Below are positions 7,229-14,126 of a stretch of DNA of 19,247 nucleotides, one piece after another. Each line of letters starts with the position of its first letter. The first letter of the stretch is position 1. The notes under the pieces were generated by a model. It saw only the letters and a program-made list of their open reading frames with translations, did no database searches and had not been told where the DNA came from. Location: NCBI GenBank assembly GCA_934630735.1, contig CAKTWK010000040.1, positions 1 to 19,247 on the forward strand, in the 5' to 3' direction. The position numbers were made by a program, and so were the translations under genes. This DNA is from an uncultured Collinsella sp. GTDB taxonomy: Bacteria; Actinomycetota; Coriobacteriia; Coriobacteriales; Coriobacteriaceae.

Positions 7229-7816
7229 CTACTCCTCGACGGAGTCGGCCTCGACGGCCTCAGCAGCGTCCGCATCATCGGCAAGCACACCGGCGGCAGC
7301 CTGAGCCGCAGCGACCTTGGCGGCCGCCTCAGCAGCCTGTGCTTCCTCGCGAGCACGATCCTCGGCCAGCAGCTCTTGGTACAGGTCCTCGCCCGGCAGC
7401 TCCTCGCTGCGAGCGATCTTGCCCAGCACGCCGTTGACAAACGATGCGGACTGGTCGGTACCATAAGCCTTAGCAATTTCGACGGCCTCGTTGATCACGA
7501 TAGCGTCCGAGACCTCCTCGTCGGTGAGGAAACGCATCTCGTAGACGGCGATACGCAGCAGGTTACGGTCGGCGCCGGGCATGCGCATAAGATCCCAGTT
7601 CTTGGCGACGGCGCGCAGGGCACAGTCGATGCGATCGATATACTCGTAGGCACCGCGGCAAAGCTCCAGCGCATAGGGGTCGAGGGGACCCTTCGAGATC
7701 AGGAAATCGCCCTCGAGGACGCGCTCGAGCGGGCTGTCCGTGGCCTCGGCCTGGAACAGCAGCTGCAGCGCCTGACTGCGGGCAAGCGTACGCCCGCGAT
7801 AAACCTTAAGGCTCAA
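7229..7816 (-). CDS. nusB: Transcription antitermination factor NusB with long acidic tail
   Basis: A 195-residue protein. Residues 1-138 form the all-helical NusB domain (RTLARSQALQLLFQAE near the N terminus, NLLRIAVYEM at 85-94, AIVINEAVEIAKAYG at 105-119, FVNGVLGKI at 126-134). NusB works with NusE/S10 on boxA RNA in rRNA antitermination. The start is TTG at 7816, preceded at 5 bases by AAGGAG, which overlaps the asp23 stop. Residues about 139-195 are an Ala/Glu/Asp-rich extension missing from most NusB proteins (130-150 aa), of unknown role. It is 2 nt from xseB. Confidence 0.94.
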   Translation of the reverse strand: MSLKVYRGRTLARSQALQLLFQAEATDSPLERVLEGDFLISKGPLDPYALELCRGAYEYIDRIDCALRAVAKNWDLMRMPGADRNLLRIAVYEMRFLTDEEVSDAIVINEAVEIAKAYGTDQSASFVNGVLGKIARSEELPGEDLYQELLAEDRAREEAQAAEAAAKVAAAQAAAGVLADDADAAEAVEADSVEE

Positions 7817-7819
7817 AGG

Positions 7820-8182
7820 TTACTCCTTGGGGAAAACGAGGCCGTCAATGCAAACGTCAACGCGCTCGACCTCGACGCCAACCTGGGCATCGATGGCGGC
7901 GACCACGGCGGCGCGAACGGCCTCGGCGAGTTTCTTGAACGGATAGCCAAAGAACACCACGACACGCACGGTGAGCGCGAGCTTGTCGCCGACGACCTCG
8001 GCCTCGACCGCCGGCTCGGAAGCCGGGGCCTTGGACGAGAGCATCATGGAGACAAGGTTGGTGGCAAGGTCCTTGACGCCAACGGAGGCGATGCCCTCGA
8101 CATCCGACACGGCGCGCGAGACGATGGCGGTCAGAACATCGGGCGAAATGCCGATGCCGTCAATCTTGATTTCCTGGGGCAT
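7820..8182 (-). CDS. Asp23/Gls24 family envelope stress protein
   Basis: A 120-residue protein of the Asp23/Gls24 (DUF322) family. It opens ISPDVLTAIVSRAVSDVEGIASVG (residues 12-35 in part), the typical conserved N-terminal block, and ends with the alternating beta-alpha pattern LTVRVVVFFGYPFKKLAEAVRAAV. No signal peptide or membrane segment is seen; relatives are cytosolic but membrane-tethered through AmaP in staphylococci. AGGAGG four bases before the ATG is a strong ribosome binding site. It lies between efp and nusB, a position often occupied by Asp23-family genes in Firmicutes. Precise function is unknown. Confidence 0.9.
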   Translation of the reverse strand: MPQEIKIDGIGISPDVLTAIVSRAVSDVEGIASVGVKDLATNLVSMMLSSKAPASEPAVEAEVVGDKLALTVRVVVFFGYPFKKLAEAVRAAVVAAIDAQVGVEVERVDVCIDGLVFPKE

Positions 8183-8206
8183 GAGTCCTCCTAGAAGAGT
8201 TGGTTG

Positions 8207-8770
8207 CTAGACGCGGGAGACGAACTTGCCGTCGCGGGTGTCAACCTTGATGACCTCGCCCTCGTTGAGGTACATGGGGACCTGGATGACAGCGCCGGTG
8301 TCAATCGTGGCCGGCTTGGTGGAACCCTGGACGGTGTCGCCCTTAAAGCCCGGGTCGGTCTGGACGATGGTGGTCTCGATGAACATCGGCGGGGTCACGC
8401 CCATGAGCTCATCGTCGGCGAAGAGCAGCTGGCAGATGTCGTTCTCGCGCAGCCACTTGGAGTTCTCTCCCACCATGTCCTCGGGAACGGGAACCTGCTC
8501 ATAGGACTCGTTGTCCATGAAGATGTAGTCGGTGCCATCGTTGTAGAGGTACTGGAACTCACGAGTGGTGAGCATGACGCTCTCGAACTTGGTGCCGGCG
8601 TTGCAGGTGTTCTCGACGACGCGGCCGCTCTTGATGTCGCGGGTCTTGTAGCGCACAAACGCGCCGCCCTTGCCCGGCTTGACATGCTGGAACTCGACGA
8701 TGGTGTAGACCTTGTCCTTAATGCGGAGACCGAGGCCGTTCTTGAAGTCGGCGGTAGAAATGGTAGGCAT
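8207..8770 (-). CDS. efp: Elongation factor P
   Basis: A 187-residue EF-P with three beta-barrel domains (KOW-like 1-62, OB about 65-125, C-terminal OB about 130-187), full length for the family. The tip loop reads KPGKGGAF, with K34 at the position modified in enteric bacteria; no modification enzyme gene is in the window. EF-P relieves ribosome stalling at polyproline. The ATG at 8770 follows AAAGG by 5 bases; the 11-residue upstream extension lacks family similarity. It is probably the first gene of the efp-recN operon, with its own promoter and a terminator upstream separating it from pepP. Pairing with pepP is a conserved arrangement. Confidence 0.97.
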   Translation of the reverse strand: MPTISTADFKNGLGLRIKDKVYTIVEFQHVKPGKGGAFVRYKTRDIKSGRVVENTCNAGTKFESVMLTTREFQYLYNDGTDYIFMDNESYEQVPVPEDMVGENSKWLRENDICQLLFADDELMGVTPPMFIETTIVQTDPGFKGDTVQGSTKPATIDTGAVIQVPMYLNEGEVIKVDTRDGKFVSRV

Positions 8771-8827
8771 AGTGACCTTTCTTGTTATGGGCAGAACGCA
8801 CAAGCGTCCAAATTACATACGACCGAA

Positions 8828-8833
8828 ATTATA
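8828..8833 (-). promoter_or_regulatory. -10 box of the probable efp operon promoter
   Basis: On the minus strand a perfect TATAAT runs from 8833 to 8828, about 55-60 bases before the efp ATG and downstream of the pepP terminator. The -35 region (about 8851-8856) is a poor match. As there are no later gaps above 24 nt until recN, this likely drives seven genes. Confidence 0.6.
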
Positions 8834-8862
8834 CACTTGCAGACGACGCCTGCAGCGAGCGC

Positions 8863-8907
8863 ATAAAAAGAGAACGCGGGGCGTCCGAATCAATCCGGAC
8901 GCCCCGC
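8863..8907 (-). terminator. Rho-independent terminator downstream of pepP
   Basis: 8876-8887 pairs with 8896-8907 in a perfect 12-bp GC-rich stem with an 8-nt loop. On the minus strand CTCTTTTTAT follows (complement of 8863-8872). It separates pepP from efp. Confidence 0.92.
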
Positions 8908-8929
8908 CCCAATAATCTATCGAAATGGG

Positions 8930-10060
8930 CTAGCAATCGATGACGTGGAGGTCATGCGGCGTCTTGGTGAAGGGCTCGTAGCCGTTCTCGGTGACCACGC
9001 CGTAGTCCTCCAGGCGCACGCCGCCCACGCCGGGCAGGTAGACGCCGGGCTCCATGGTGATAACCGAGCCAACCTCAATGATATTCTTGCTGCGGTTAAA
9101 GTTGGGCAGCTCGTGGATATCGATGCCCACGCCGTGGCCCAGACCATGATTATAGTAATCGCCATAGCCGGCATCGCCGATGATCTTCTTGGAAAGCTTG
9201 AAAATGTCGTTGCCCTCGACGCCCGGATGGATGGCAGCGACGCACTCCTCGTGCGTACGGCGCACGAGCGCGTACAGGTCGAGCTGCTCCTGGGTAGGCT
9301 CGCCCATCACGACGGTACGCGTCATATCGGAGCGATAGTCGCAATAGCCCGCGCCATAATCCATGAGAACGAAGTCGCCCTTCTCGATCACGCGGTCGCT
9401 CGGGACGGCATGCGGGTTGGCGGTATTGGGGCCGCTCGCCACGATAGAGCCGAAGGCCAGGCTGTCGGCGCCGTTGGCGAACATAAAGTTCTCGAGCTCG
9501 TTGCGAACCTGCTTCTCGGTCATGCCGGGTTTAATAAATCCGAGCATGTGCTGGAAGGCGGCGTCGGTAATCGACTGCGCATGGCGCATGAGCTCGATCT
9601 CCTCGGCGTCCTTGATGGCGCGCATCTTGCGAATGTCGTCATGCATCAGCGGCAGCATGCAGGCGACGGAACGATCCTCCAGGCCACGCTGAATACCCTG
9701 GTAGAAGTTGATCTGCATGTCGTCCTCGACAGCGCAGACGCGGCACTTGTTGGCCGCGATCTTGCCGGCGACCCAACCGGGGATGGTGCCCTCGTCCATG
9801 TCGTAGACCCAGGGGCTGCCGGCGGGCGTGTTCTCCTCAAAGCTGTTGAGGTAGCGCGAGTCGGTATGGAACAGGCACTGGTCAGCCGTAATAAACGCAG
9901 CGTGCGGGAACTCGAAGGTGTAATCGAAGACGCCCTTCACGCCCGTAAGCCAACGAAGATTGGCCTCGTCGCGCACGACGATAGCGTCGTAGCCACGCTC
10001 AGCCATCAGGGCACGGACACGCTCGATACGACCGGCGGGACCGGCAGCAAACTCAGACAT
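8930..10060 (-). CDS. pepP: Xaa-Pro aminopeptidase/dipeptidase, M24 family
   Basis: A 376-residue cytoplasmic metallopeptidase removing N-terminal residues next to proline. The creatinase-like N-terminal domain covers about 1-140 and the pita-bread catalytic domain about 150-376. All five metal ligands are visible: D234 and D245 (MDYGAGYCDYRSDMTRT), H309 (GLGHGVGIDIHELP), E337 (ITMEPGVYLPG) and E351 (GVRLED). The ATG at 10060 has AAAGGA 6 bases upstream. It is flanked by terminators on both sides, so it is probably its own transcript, or partly read from aroB. The symbol pepP versus pepQ cannot be settled from motifs alone. The location beside efp matches the actinobacterial pepQ-efp-nusB cluster. 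Confidence 0.93.
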   Translation of the reverse strand: MSEFAAGPAGRIERVRALMAERGYDAIVVRDEANLRWLTGVKGVFDYTFEFPHAAFITADQCLFHTDSRYLNSFEENTPAGSPWVYDMDEGTIPGWVAGKIAANKCRVCAVEDDMQINFYQGIQRGLEDRSVACMLPLMHDDIRKMRAIKDAEEIELMRHAQSITDAAFQHMLGFIKPGMTEKQVRNELENFMFANGADSLAFGSIVASGPNTANPHAVPSDRVIEKGDFVLMDYGAGYCDYRSDMTRTVVMGEPTQEQLDLYALVRRTHEECVAAIHPGVEGNDIFKLSKKIIGDAGYGDYYNHGLGHGVGIDIHELPNFNRSKNIIEVGSVITMEPGVYLPGVGGVRLEDYGVVTENGYEPFTKTPHDLHVIDC

Positions 10061-10084
10061 GCAGATTCCTTTCTTGATGTCCTC

Positions 10085-10156
10085 AATAAAAGCGGGACGG
10101 GTCTCGATCGGAAGATGAAATCGTATGCGATCCGCAACCGATTGAAAACCCGCCCC
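10085..10156 (-). terminator. Structured terminator or leader element between the aroB-like gene and pepP
   Basis: On the minus strand, the complement of 10148-10156 pairs with that of 10094-10102 (9 bp with one G-U). It is followed by GCTTTTATT. The enclosed 45 nt can form further pairing (ATCGG/CCGAT and ATCG-CATA-CGAT), so it is longer and more branched than a simple terminator. It could end the alaS operon or act as an attenuator in the pepP leader. Confidence 0.55.
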
Positions 10157-10161
10157 TCAAC

Positions 10162-10187
10162 ATGATACGAAAGACGATGGATGTCAA
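10162..10187 (-). promoter_or_regulatory. Possible pepP promoter
   Basis: Minus-strand TTGACA (10187-10182) is a perfect -35, and TATCAT (10167-10162) is a 5/6 -10, but only 14 bases separate them, shorter than the usual 16-18. TCATGT gives spacing of 16. If used, transcription would begin upstream of the structured element at 10085-10156, making it a pepP leader attenuator. Confidence 0.35.
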
Positions 10188-10193
10188 TAAATC

Positions 10194-11303
10194 TTAGAGA
10201 AGTTCTTTGCGAGAAGCCAAGTAGGCGTGAGCATGGCGCTCAAGAACCTCGTCCTCAACGCTCGTTAGACGAATGGCGCCGAGCGCCGCGGGCAGCGGCA
10301 ACATGCTGCGGTTCGAGCGGATAAACTGCTGCCTGCGGAACTCCTCGATATATGCGGCAGGCTCCAGATCGAAGGCAAGCTCCTCGATACCAAAGTCCTC
10401 CAGGCAGTCATCGACCTCAAAGACGTAATCGATATCGAAGTCGCAGGCATCATGTGCTAGGCGCGCCTCAAAGCGCATGCCCTCGGACAACAACTGGTAG
10501 GCAGGGACCTGCGAAGCGGCATCGCCCAAGCAGGCGCGCAGGGTACGCTCCCCCGTCTTGCCAAAATCGAGCGCATGGCGGGCGCTCGGGTTCGTGGCCA
10601 TCAGTACGTCCTTGCGGGCAGTCTGAGACCACTGAACGGCATTGACGAGCGCGACCTCCTCGCCCGCGAGAATCTCGGGAACGGTCTCGGTAAACTGATT
10701 CCAGCGGGACTTACTACTCGAAAGCATGGTGCCAACAAGTACCGCATAGCCGAGCTTGAGGTCCTCGGGGTCCGCCTCGCGAACAAGGTCGAGGTCACAC
10801 ACGACCAAGCCCGGCTCGGGACGGAACGCGATAGCGGGAAGCGCATGCGACGACGAGGCGACAAGCGGCTTCATAGTCGTCGCGACCGTGAGCATGGCGT
10901 CGAACGTCGTCGGCAGCAAGGCGCACTCGGTACGACCGCACCACTGATTGGCACACCAGCAAACGACCGAGCAGGTCGCCGTGTCGCCGACAGCGACAAC
11001 GAGATCGTCGCAGGTAATGCCGTTAGCCGACAGGGCGCAAAAGACAGTATCGGCATCGGCAAGCGTAGCACCAGCAGGTGAAACCTCGAGGACGAGCAGC
11101 GACACGGCAAAACCGGCGTCGATCAGCGCATGCTCGACGACCTCGCCAAATCGCTCGGATGTAGCGTCGTTCCAAACCACCATCGCGCGCTTAGGCTTGC
11201 CCACAGCCGAGGCAAACATGCGCGGCAGCTCCTCGAACGCGCCCAACCCGACACGGACATCGACACTGCGGTTTTGGAAATTGATAAGTTGACGGCGAAT
11301 CAT
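10194..11303 (-). CDS. Divergent 3-dehydroquinate synthase-like protein lacking the zinc ligands
   Basis: A 369-residue protein with the size, layout and operon position of AroB, next to aroK. N-terminal similarity is visible in VRVGLGAFEELPRMF and in LSANGITCDDLVVAVG followed at 130-132 by LPT. However, the glycine-rich GGGxxGDxxGF loop is replaced by AVGDTATCSVVCW (104-116) and the PTT...VGGK segment lacks GGK. The three zinc ligands (Glu of AEVIK, His of GHTFGHA, His of HGEAV) align with V188 or nearby, K249 (LDFGKTGERTL) and S273 (LLSEGM). Dehydroquinate synthase activity is therefore unlikely. The ATG overlaps the aroK stop by 4 nt. The open frame is intact, with no frameshift, so it is maintained as a protein. 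Alternatives are an aroB-derived pseudoenzyme or a protein with a new role. Confidence 0.8.
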   Translation of the reverse strand: MIRRQLINFQNRSVDVRVGLGAFEELPRMFASAVGKPKRAMVVWNDATSERFGEVVEHALIDAGFAVSLLVLEVSPAGATLADADTVFCALSANGITCDDLVVAVGDTATCSVVCWCANQWCGRTECALLPTTFDAMLTVATTMKPLVASSSHALPAIAFRPEPGLVVCDLDLVREADPEDLKLGYAVLVGTMLSSSKSRWNQFTETVPEILAGEEVALVNAVQWSQTARKDVLMATNPSARHALDFGKTGERTLRACLGDAASQVPAYQLLSEGMRFEARLAHDACDFDIDYVFEVDDCLEDFGIEELAFDLEPAAYIEEFRRQQFIRSNRSMLPLPAALGAIRLTSVEDEVLERHAHAYLASRKELL

Positions 11304-11833
11304 AGCAGTCCACGCTCCAAAAGCATCTCGGCACAAAGGTAGGAAACGTCCTCGAAGGACTTGTTGCGAATATCAAGGGTAATATCGGCGGCCTGGCGAT
11401 ATAGCGGACGGCGATGCTCAAACAGGCGCGCAGCGTGCTCGGGCGAGCGGAAATCGGGCCGGGTATCGGAGCGGCGAATCTGGCGCAACGAGTCCTCAAA
11501 GTCCCCTTCGAGGTACACGCATGTACCCATCTCGTGCATCAGTTCAATGTTCACCGGCGTCTCGACGATACCACCCCCGCACGATACCAGCAGACTGCGC
11601 TCGCTTTGAAGCGAACGGAGTGCCGAGGTCTCGAGCTCGCGAAAACGATCCTCGCCCTCGGTCTCAAATATCTCGGTCACCGACTTGCCGCATCGACGCA
11701 CAACCAAGCGATCGGTATCGATGAATCGACGCTTGAACATAGTGCCCACGTTGCGCGCAAGCGTCGACTTGCCCGCGCCCAAAAAGCCGATAAAGAAGAT
11801 ATGGTCGCAGCCGTGTTTGATGTGCTGAGACAT
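11300..11833 (-). CDS. aroK: Shikimate kinase
   Basis: A 177-residue P-loop kinase of the shikimate kinase family. Walker A GFLGAGKST is at 16-24, FIDTD (D39, D41) follows, then GEDRFRELE with R65 for shikimate binding, SCGGGIV at 84-90, the lid residue R125 in DTRPDF, and RRPLY (141-145). Catalytic and substrate-binding residues look intact. It phosphorylates shikimate at the 3-OH in aromatic amino acid synthesis. It is 8 nt downstream of yqeG and overlaps the aroB-like gene by ATGA. The ribosome binding site is modest: AGG 8 bases before ATG, plus GAGGAA further up. No aroE, aroC, aroA or aroQ is in the window, so pathway completeness is unknown. Confidence 0.93.
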   Translation of the reverse strand: MSQHIKHGCDHIFFIGFLGAGKSTLARNVGTMFKRRFIDTDRLVVRRCGKSVTEIFETEGEDRFRELETSALRSLQSERSLLVSCGGGIVETPVNIELMHEMGTCVYLEGDFEDSLRQIRRSDTRPDFRSPEHAARLFEHRRPLYRQAADITLDIRNKSFEDVSYLCAEMLLERGLL

Positions 11834-11841
11834 GGCGAAAC

Positions 11842-12339
11842 CTATTCCTCGCAGGAAAGGTCGCGCAGGGCCCGGCGCTCAAAGATACGGAAGATCTGCG
11901 TGTACCACAGGTCCTGGGTTGCCTGCGGCTTGACCAGAATAGTGTCAATGCCGGCAAAGTTGCCGCTCCACACGTCCGTGTAAAGCTGATCGCCGATCAG
12001 TACGGCCTCGTCGGCCGTGGCGCCCAGACGCTTAAGACCCGCCTTCAGGGCAAACGGGGCGGGCTTCATGGCGTGGCTGATGGCCTCGAGTCCCAGCTCG
12101 CGCGCCGATGCCATGACCTGGTCGCGATGCCAGTTGTTGGACACCATGCACAGCTTAAAGCCCTTGGCATGGGCGGCCTCGAGCCAAGCGGAAACCGCAG
12201 CGGGAACCTGCTCGGTATCGCGCGGCACCAGGGTGTTATCGCGATCGAGCAGAATGGCGCGCTTGCCGTCGGCCCACAGGGTATCGAGGTCGATGCGGTC
12301 GACTGAGGCAACATATCGTTTGGGGCTAAAAATCCTCAT
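11842..12339 (-). CDS. yqeG: YqeG-family HAD phosphatase
   Basis: A 165-residue HAD-superfamily IIIA protein of the YqeG type. The catalytic DRDNTLVP motif has D32 and D34; motif II is S67 (SNNW), motif III is K92 (MKPAPFALK), and motif IV is LIGDQLYTD with D117 and D122. Eukaryotic and some bacterial relatives dephosphorylate phosphatidylglycerophosphate, but the substrate here is unknown. The ATG at 12339 is 2 nt beyond the mltG stop with GGA upstream; a TTG at 12351 would add four residues. It lies in the slot occupied by aroE in the mycobacterial alaS cluster. Confidence 0.9.
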   Translation of the reverse strand: MRIFSPKRYVASVDRIDLDTLWADGKRAILLDRDNTLVPRDTEQVPAAVSAWLEAAHAKGFKLCMVSNNWHRDQVMASARELGLEAISHAMKPAPFALKAGLKRLGATADEAVLIGDQLYTDVWSGNFAGIDTILVKPQATQDLWYTQIFRIFERRALRDLSCEE

Positions 12340-12341
12340 GA

Positions 12342-13688
12342 TCAATTCCAAGACTGTTGGTGCTCTTCGTAGGTCTTCGAGAAATACTCCTCGTCCTGTG
12401 TGATGTAGAAATACAGGTCATCGGAGTCGGTCGGCTCAAGGGTAGCCTTGAGCGCCTCGAGAGACGGAGAGCAGATGGGCGTGGGCGGCAGGCCCTCATG
12501 CTTATAGGTGTTATACGGGCTATCGCTCTGCAGGTCGTCGGCGGTAACCTCGCCGCCGGTGACATACATCATAGTCGCATCGCTATTGAGGTAACGCAGG
12601 CCATCGAGCTTGCCCGCCAGACGGTTATAGAAAACCGATGCCACATGCGCGCGCTGATCGGCGTTGAGGCCCTCACGCTCGACGATCGAGGCAAGGTTAA
12701 CGATGTCGTAATCGGACATCTCCACACCGTAGCGCTCCTTAATCTTGGCCTCGCAGCTGGCAAAGTCAAGCGACTTATACTCGGCGTTGAACTGGTCAAG
12801 CATAGAGCGAATCACATCATCGGCAGACGGGTCCTTACCCAACGAATAGGTCTTGGGGAATAGGAAGCCCTCGAGTGAATCGTTTGCAGCGTCTTTAAGG
12901 AAAGCGTAATCATTCACATAATTGCTCGCCTTGGCCTGGTTAAGGAAGTCTTCCTTAGAAATGCTGCCGTAGGCCTTGGCGACGCGATCGGCGACCTGGT
13001 CAACCGTTAGGCCCTCTGGGATAGTCAGCGCATCAGAGCCCGCATTGGGGCCTTCCATGAGCTGCTGTACGACCTTAGTCGCGTCCATGAGTGTGGTGAA
13101 CGAATACTTACCCGGCTTGAGCGACATGTCGGCGTTGAGCTTTTTGACCGCCGCGTAATAATCCTTGGGATTTTCGACGATATGGTTCTCGGAGAGAATC
13201 GAAGCGATGGTATCACCCGAGGCGCCATCGGGAATCGTGATAGTAACTTGCTGGCCAGCAGCGACTTTCGCATCCTCGCCGGCAAAGAAGCCCTTGACGG
13301 CTGGCACGACAAAGAAAACGATCGCGACAAGCGCAAGCACGGCGACGACGCCACCGAAAATCATAGGCACCAGAGAGCTTTTCTTTTGGGCACCACGGCG
13401 GGCATGCGTGTTATAGCTCGAGCGCGTGGCCGGAGCAACGCCGTGCGAGCCATGAGCATGATGTGCGTGAGAGCGTGATTGCGGGGCCTGTCCCTGCGTG
13501 CGCTGGGCAGGAGCCTGCTGCTTAAAACGAGAACCGCCAGCGGGCTGCGCGGGACGAGCTGCGGGCTGTTGAGCGGCACGCTGAGTAGGCTGAGCCGAAC
13601 GCTGTACCGGGCGCTGGCCGGGCTGAGCAGGGCGCGACGCGGACTGCCGTGTACGATTCTGCTGGCGCGGATCGGAAGCGCTAGGCAT
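12342..13688 (-). CDS. mltG: Endolytic murein transglycosylase MltG with long basic N-terminal tail
   Basis: A 448-residue inner-membrane lytic transglycosylase of the MltG/YceG family, thought to cleave nascent glycan strands. It has an unusual cytoplasmic N terminus of about 104 residues, rich in Gln, Pro, Arg and Ala with a His-rich stretch at 74-82. A single TM segment (about 107-131) is followed by a LysM-like/YceG region and the catalytic domain. SLEGFLFPKTY (271-281) and the putative catalytic E337 in NLASIVEREG are typical, as are YNTYKHEGLPPTPICSPS residues near the C terminus. GAGGAGG lies 6 bases before ATG and the start overlaps the ruvX stop by 8 nt. The next gene follows within 2 nt. 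Confidence 0.94.
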   Translation of the reverse strand: MPSASDPRQQNRTRQSASRPAQPGQRPVQRSAQPTQRAAQQPAARPAQPAGGSRFKQQAPAQRTQGQAPQSRSHAHHAHGSHGVAPATRSSYNTHARRGAQKKSSLVPMIFGGVVAVLALVAIVFFVVPAVKGFFAGEDAKVAAGQQVTITIPDGASGDTIASILSENHIVENPKDYYAAVKKLNADMSLKPGKYSFTTLMDATKVVQQLMEGPNAGSDALTIPEGLTVDQVADRVAKAYGSISKEDFLNQAKASNYVNDYAFLKDAANDSLEGFLFPKTYSLGKDPSADDVIRSMLDQFNAEYKSLDFASCEAKIKERYGVEMSDYDIVNLASIVEREGLNADQRAHVASVFYNRLAGKLDGLRYLNSDATMMYVTGGEVTADDLQSDSPYNTYKHEGLPPTPICSPSLEALKATLEPTDSDDLYFYITQDEEYFSKTYEEHQQSWN

Positions 13689-14109
13689 GCGAAACCTCCT
13701 CGTTTTTACGATCGAGCCACGTCTGCAAGAACAGGCTGGCGGCGATCATGTCAATCTTGCCCCTCATCTGCTTTTCGTTGAGTCCCTGCTCTCGCAGAAT
13801 GCGCTTGGCCTCCTGCGAGGACAGACGCTCGTCCTCAAACTCCAGCGGAAGTTCGAGCTCGTCGGCGATTTTTTGCGCCACGGCGGCGACGCGCTCGGCC
13901 TGGGGGCCGGGCTCACCTGCCATGGTCAAGGGACGTCCACTTACCAGGATATCGGGCTCATAGTCCTCGACTAGATAGCGAAACGTCTTTGCCATACCAG
14001 TGACCTCGGCAGCCGGAAGCACCTTGACAGGCATTGCCATCTTGCCATCACGGCTCGAGACGGCAATGCCAATCCTGGTCTCCCCTATGTCCAGTGCGAG
14101 CGCGACCAC
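13681..14109 (-). CDS. ruvX: Holliday-junction resolvase-like protein RuvX/YqgF
   Basis: A 142-residue RNase H-fold nuclease of the YqgF family, proposed to resolve Holliday junctions or process 16S rRNA. LDIGETRIGIAVS supplies D7, FEDERLSSQEA provides E94/D93, and IDMIAASLFLQTWLD carries D120; acidic active-site residues are all present. The start is GTG at 14109, the only option because an in-frame stop lies just upstream. The ribosome binding site is weak, so coupling to alaS, 17 nt upstream, is likely. The alaS-ruvX-mltG order is a conserved actinobacterial arrangement. Confidence 0.93.
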   Translation of the reverse strand: MVALALDIGETRIGIAVSSRDGKMAMPVKVLPAAEVTGMAKTFRYLVEDYEPDILVSGRPLTMAGEPGPQAERVAAVAQKIADELELPLEFEDERLSSQEAKRILREQGLNEKQMRGKIDMIAASLFLQTWLDRKNEEVSHA

Positions 14110-14126
14110 AGCGACTACTTAGGTTC

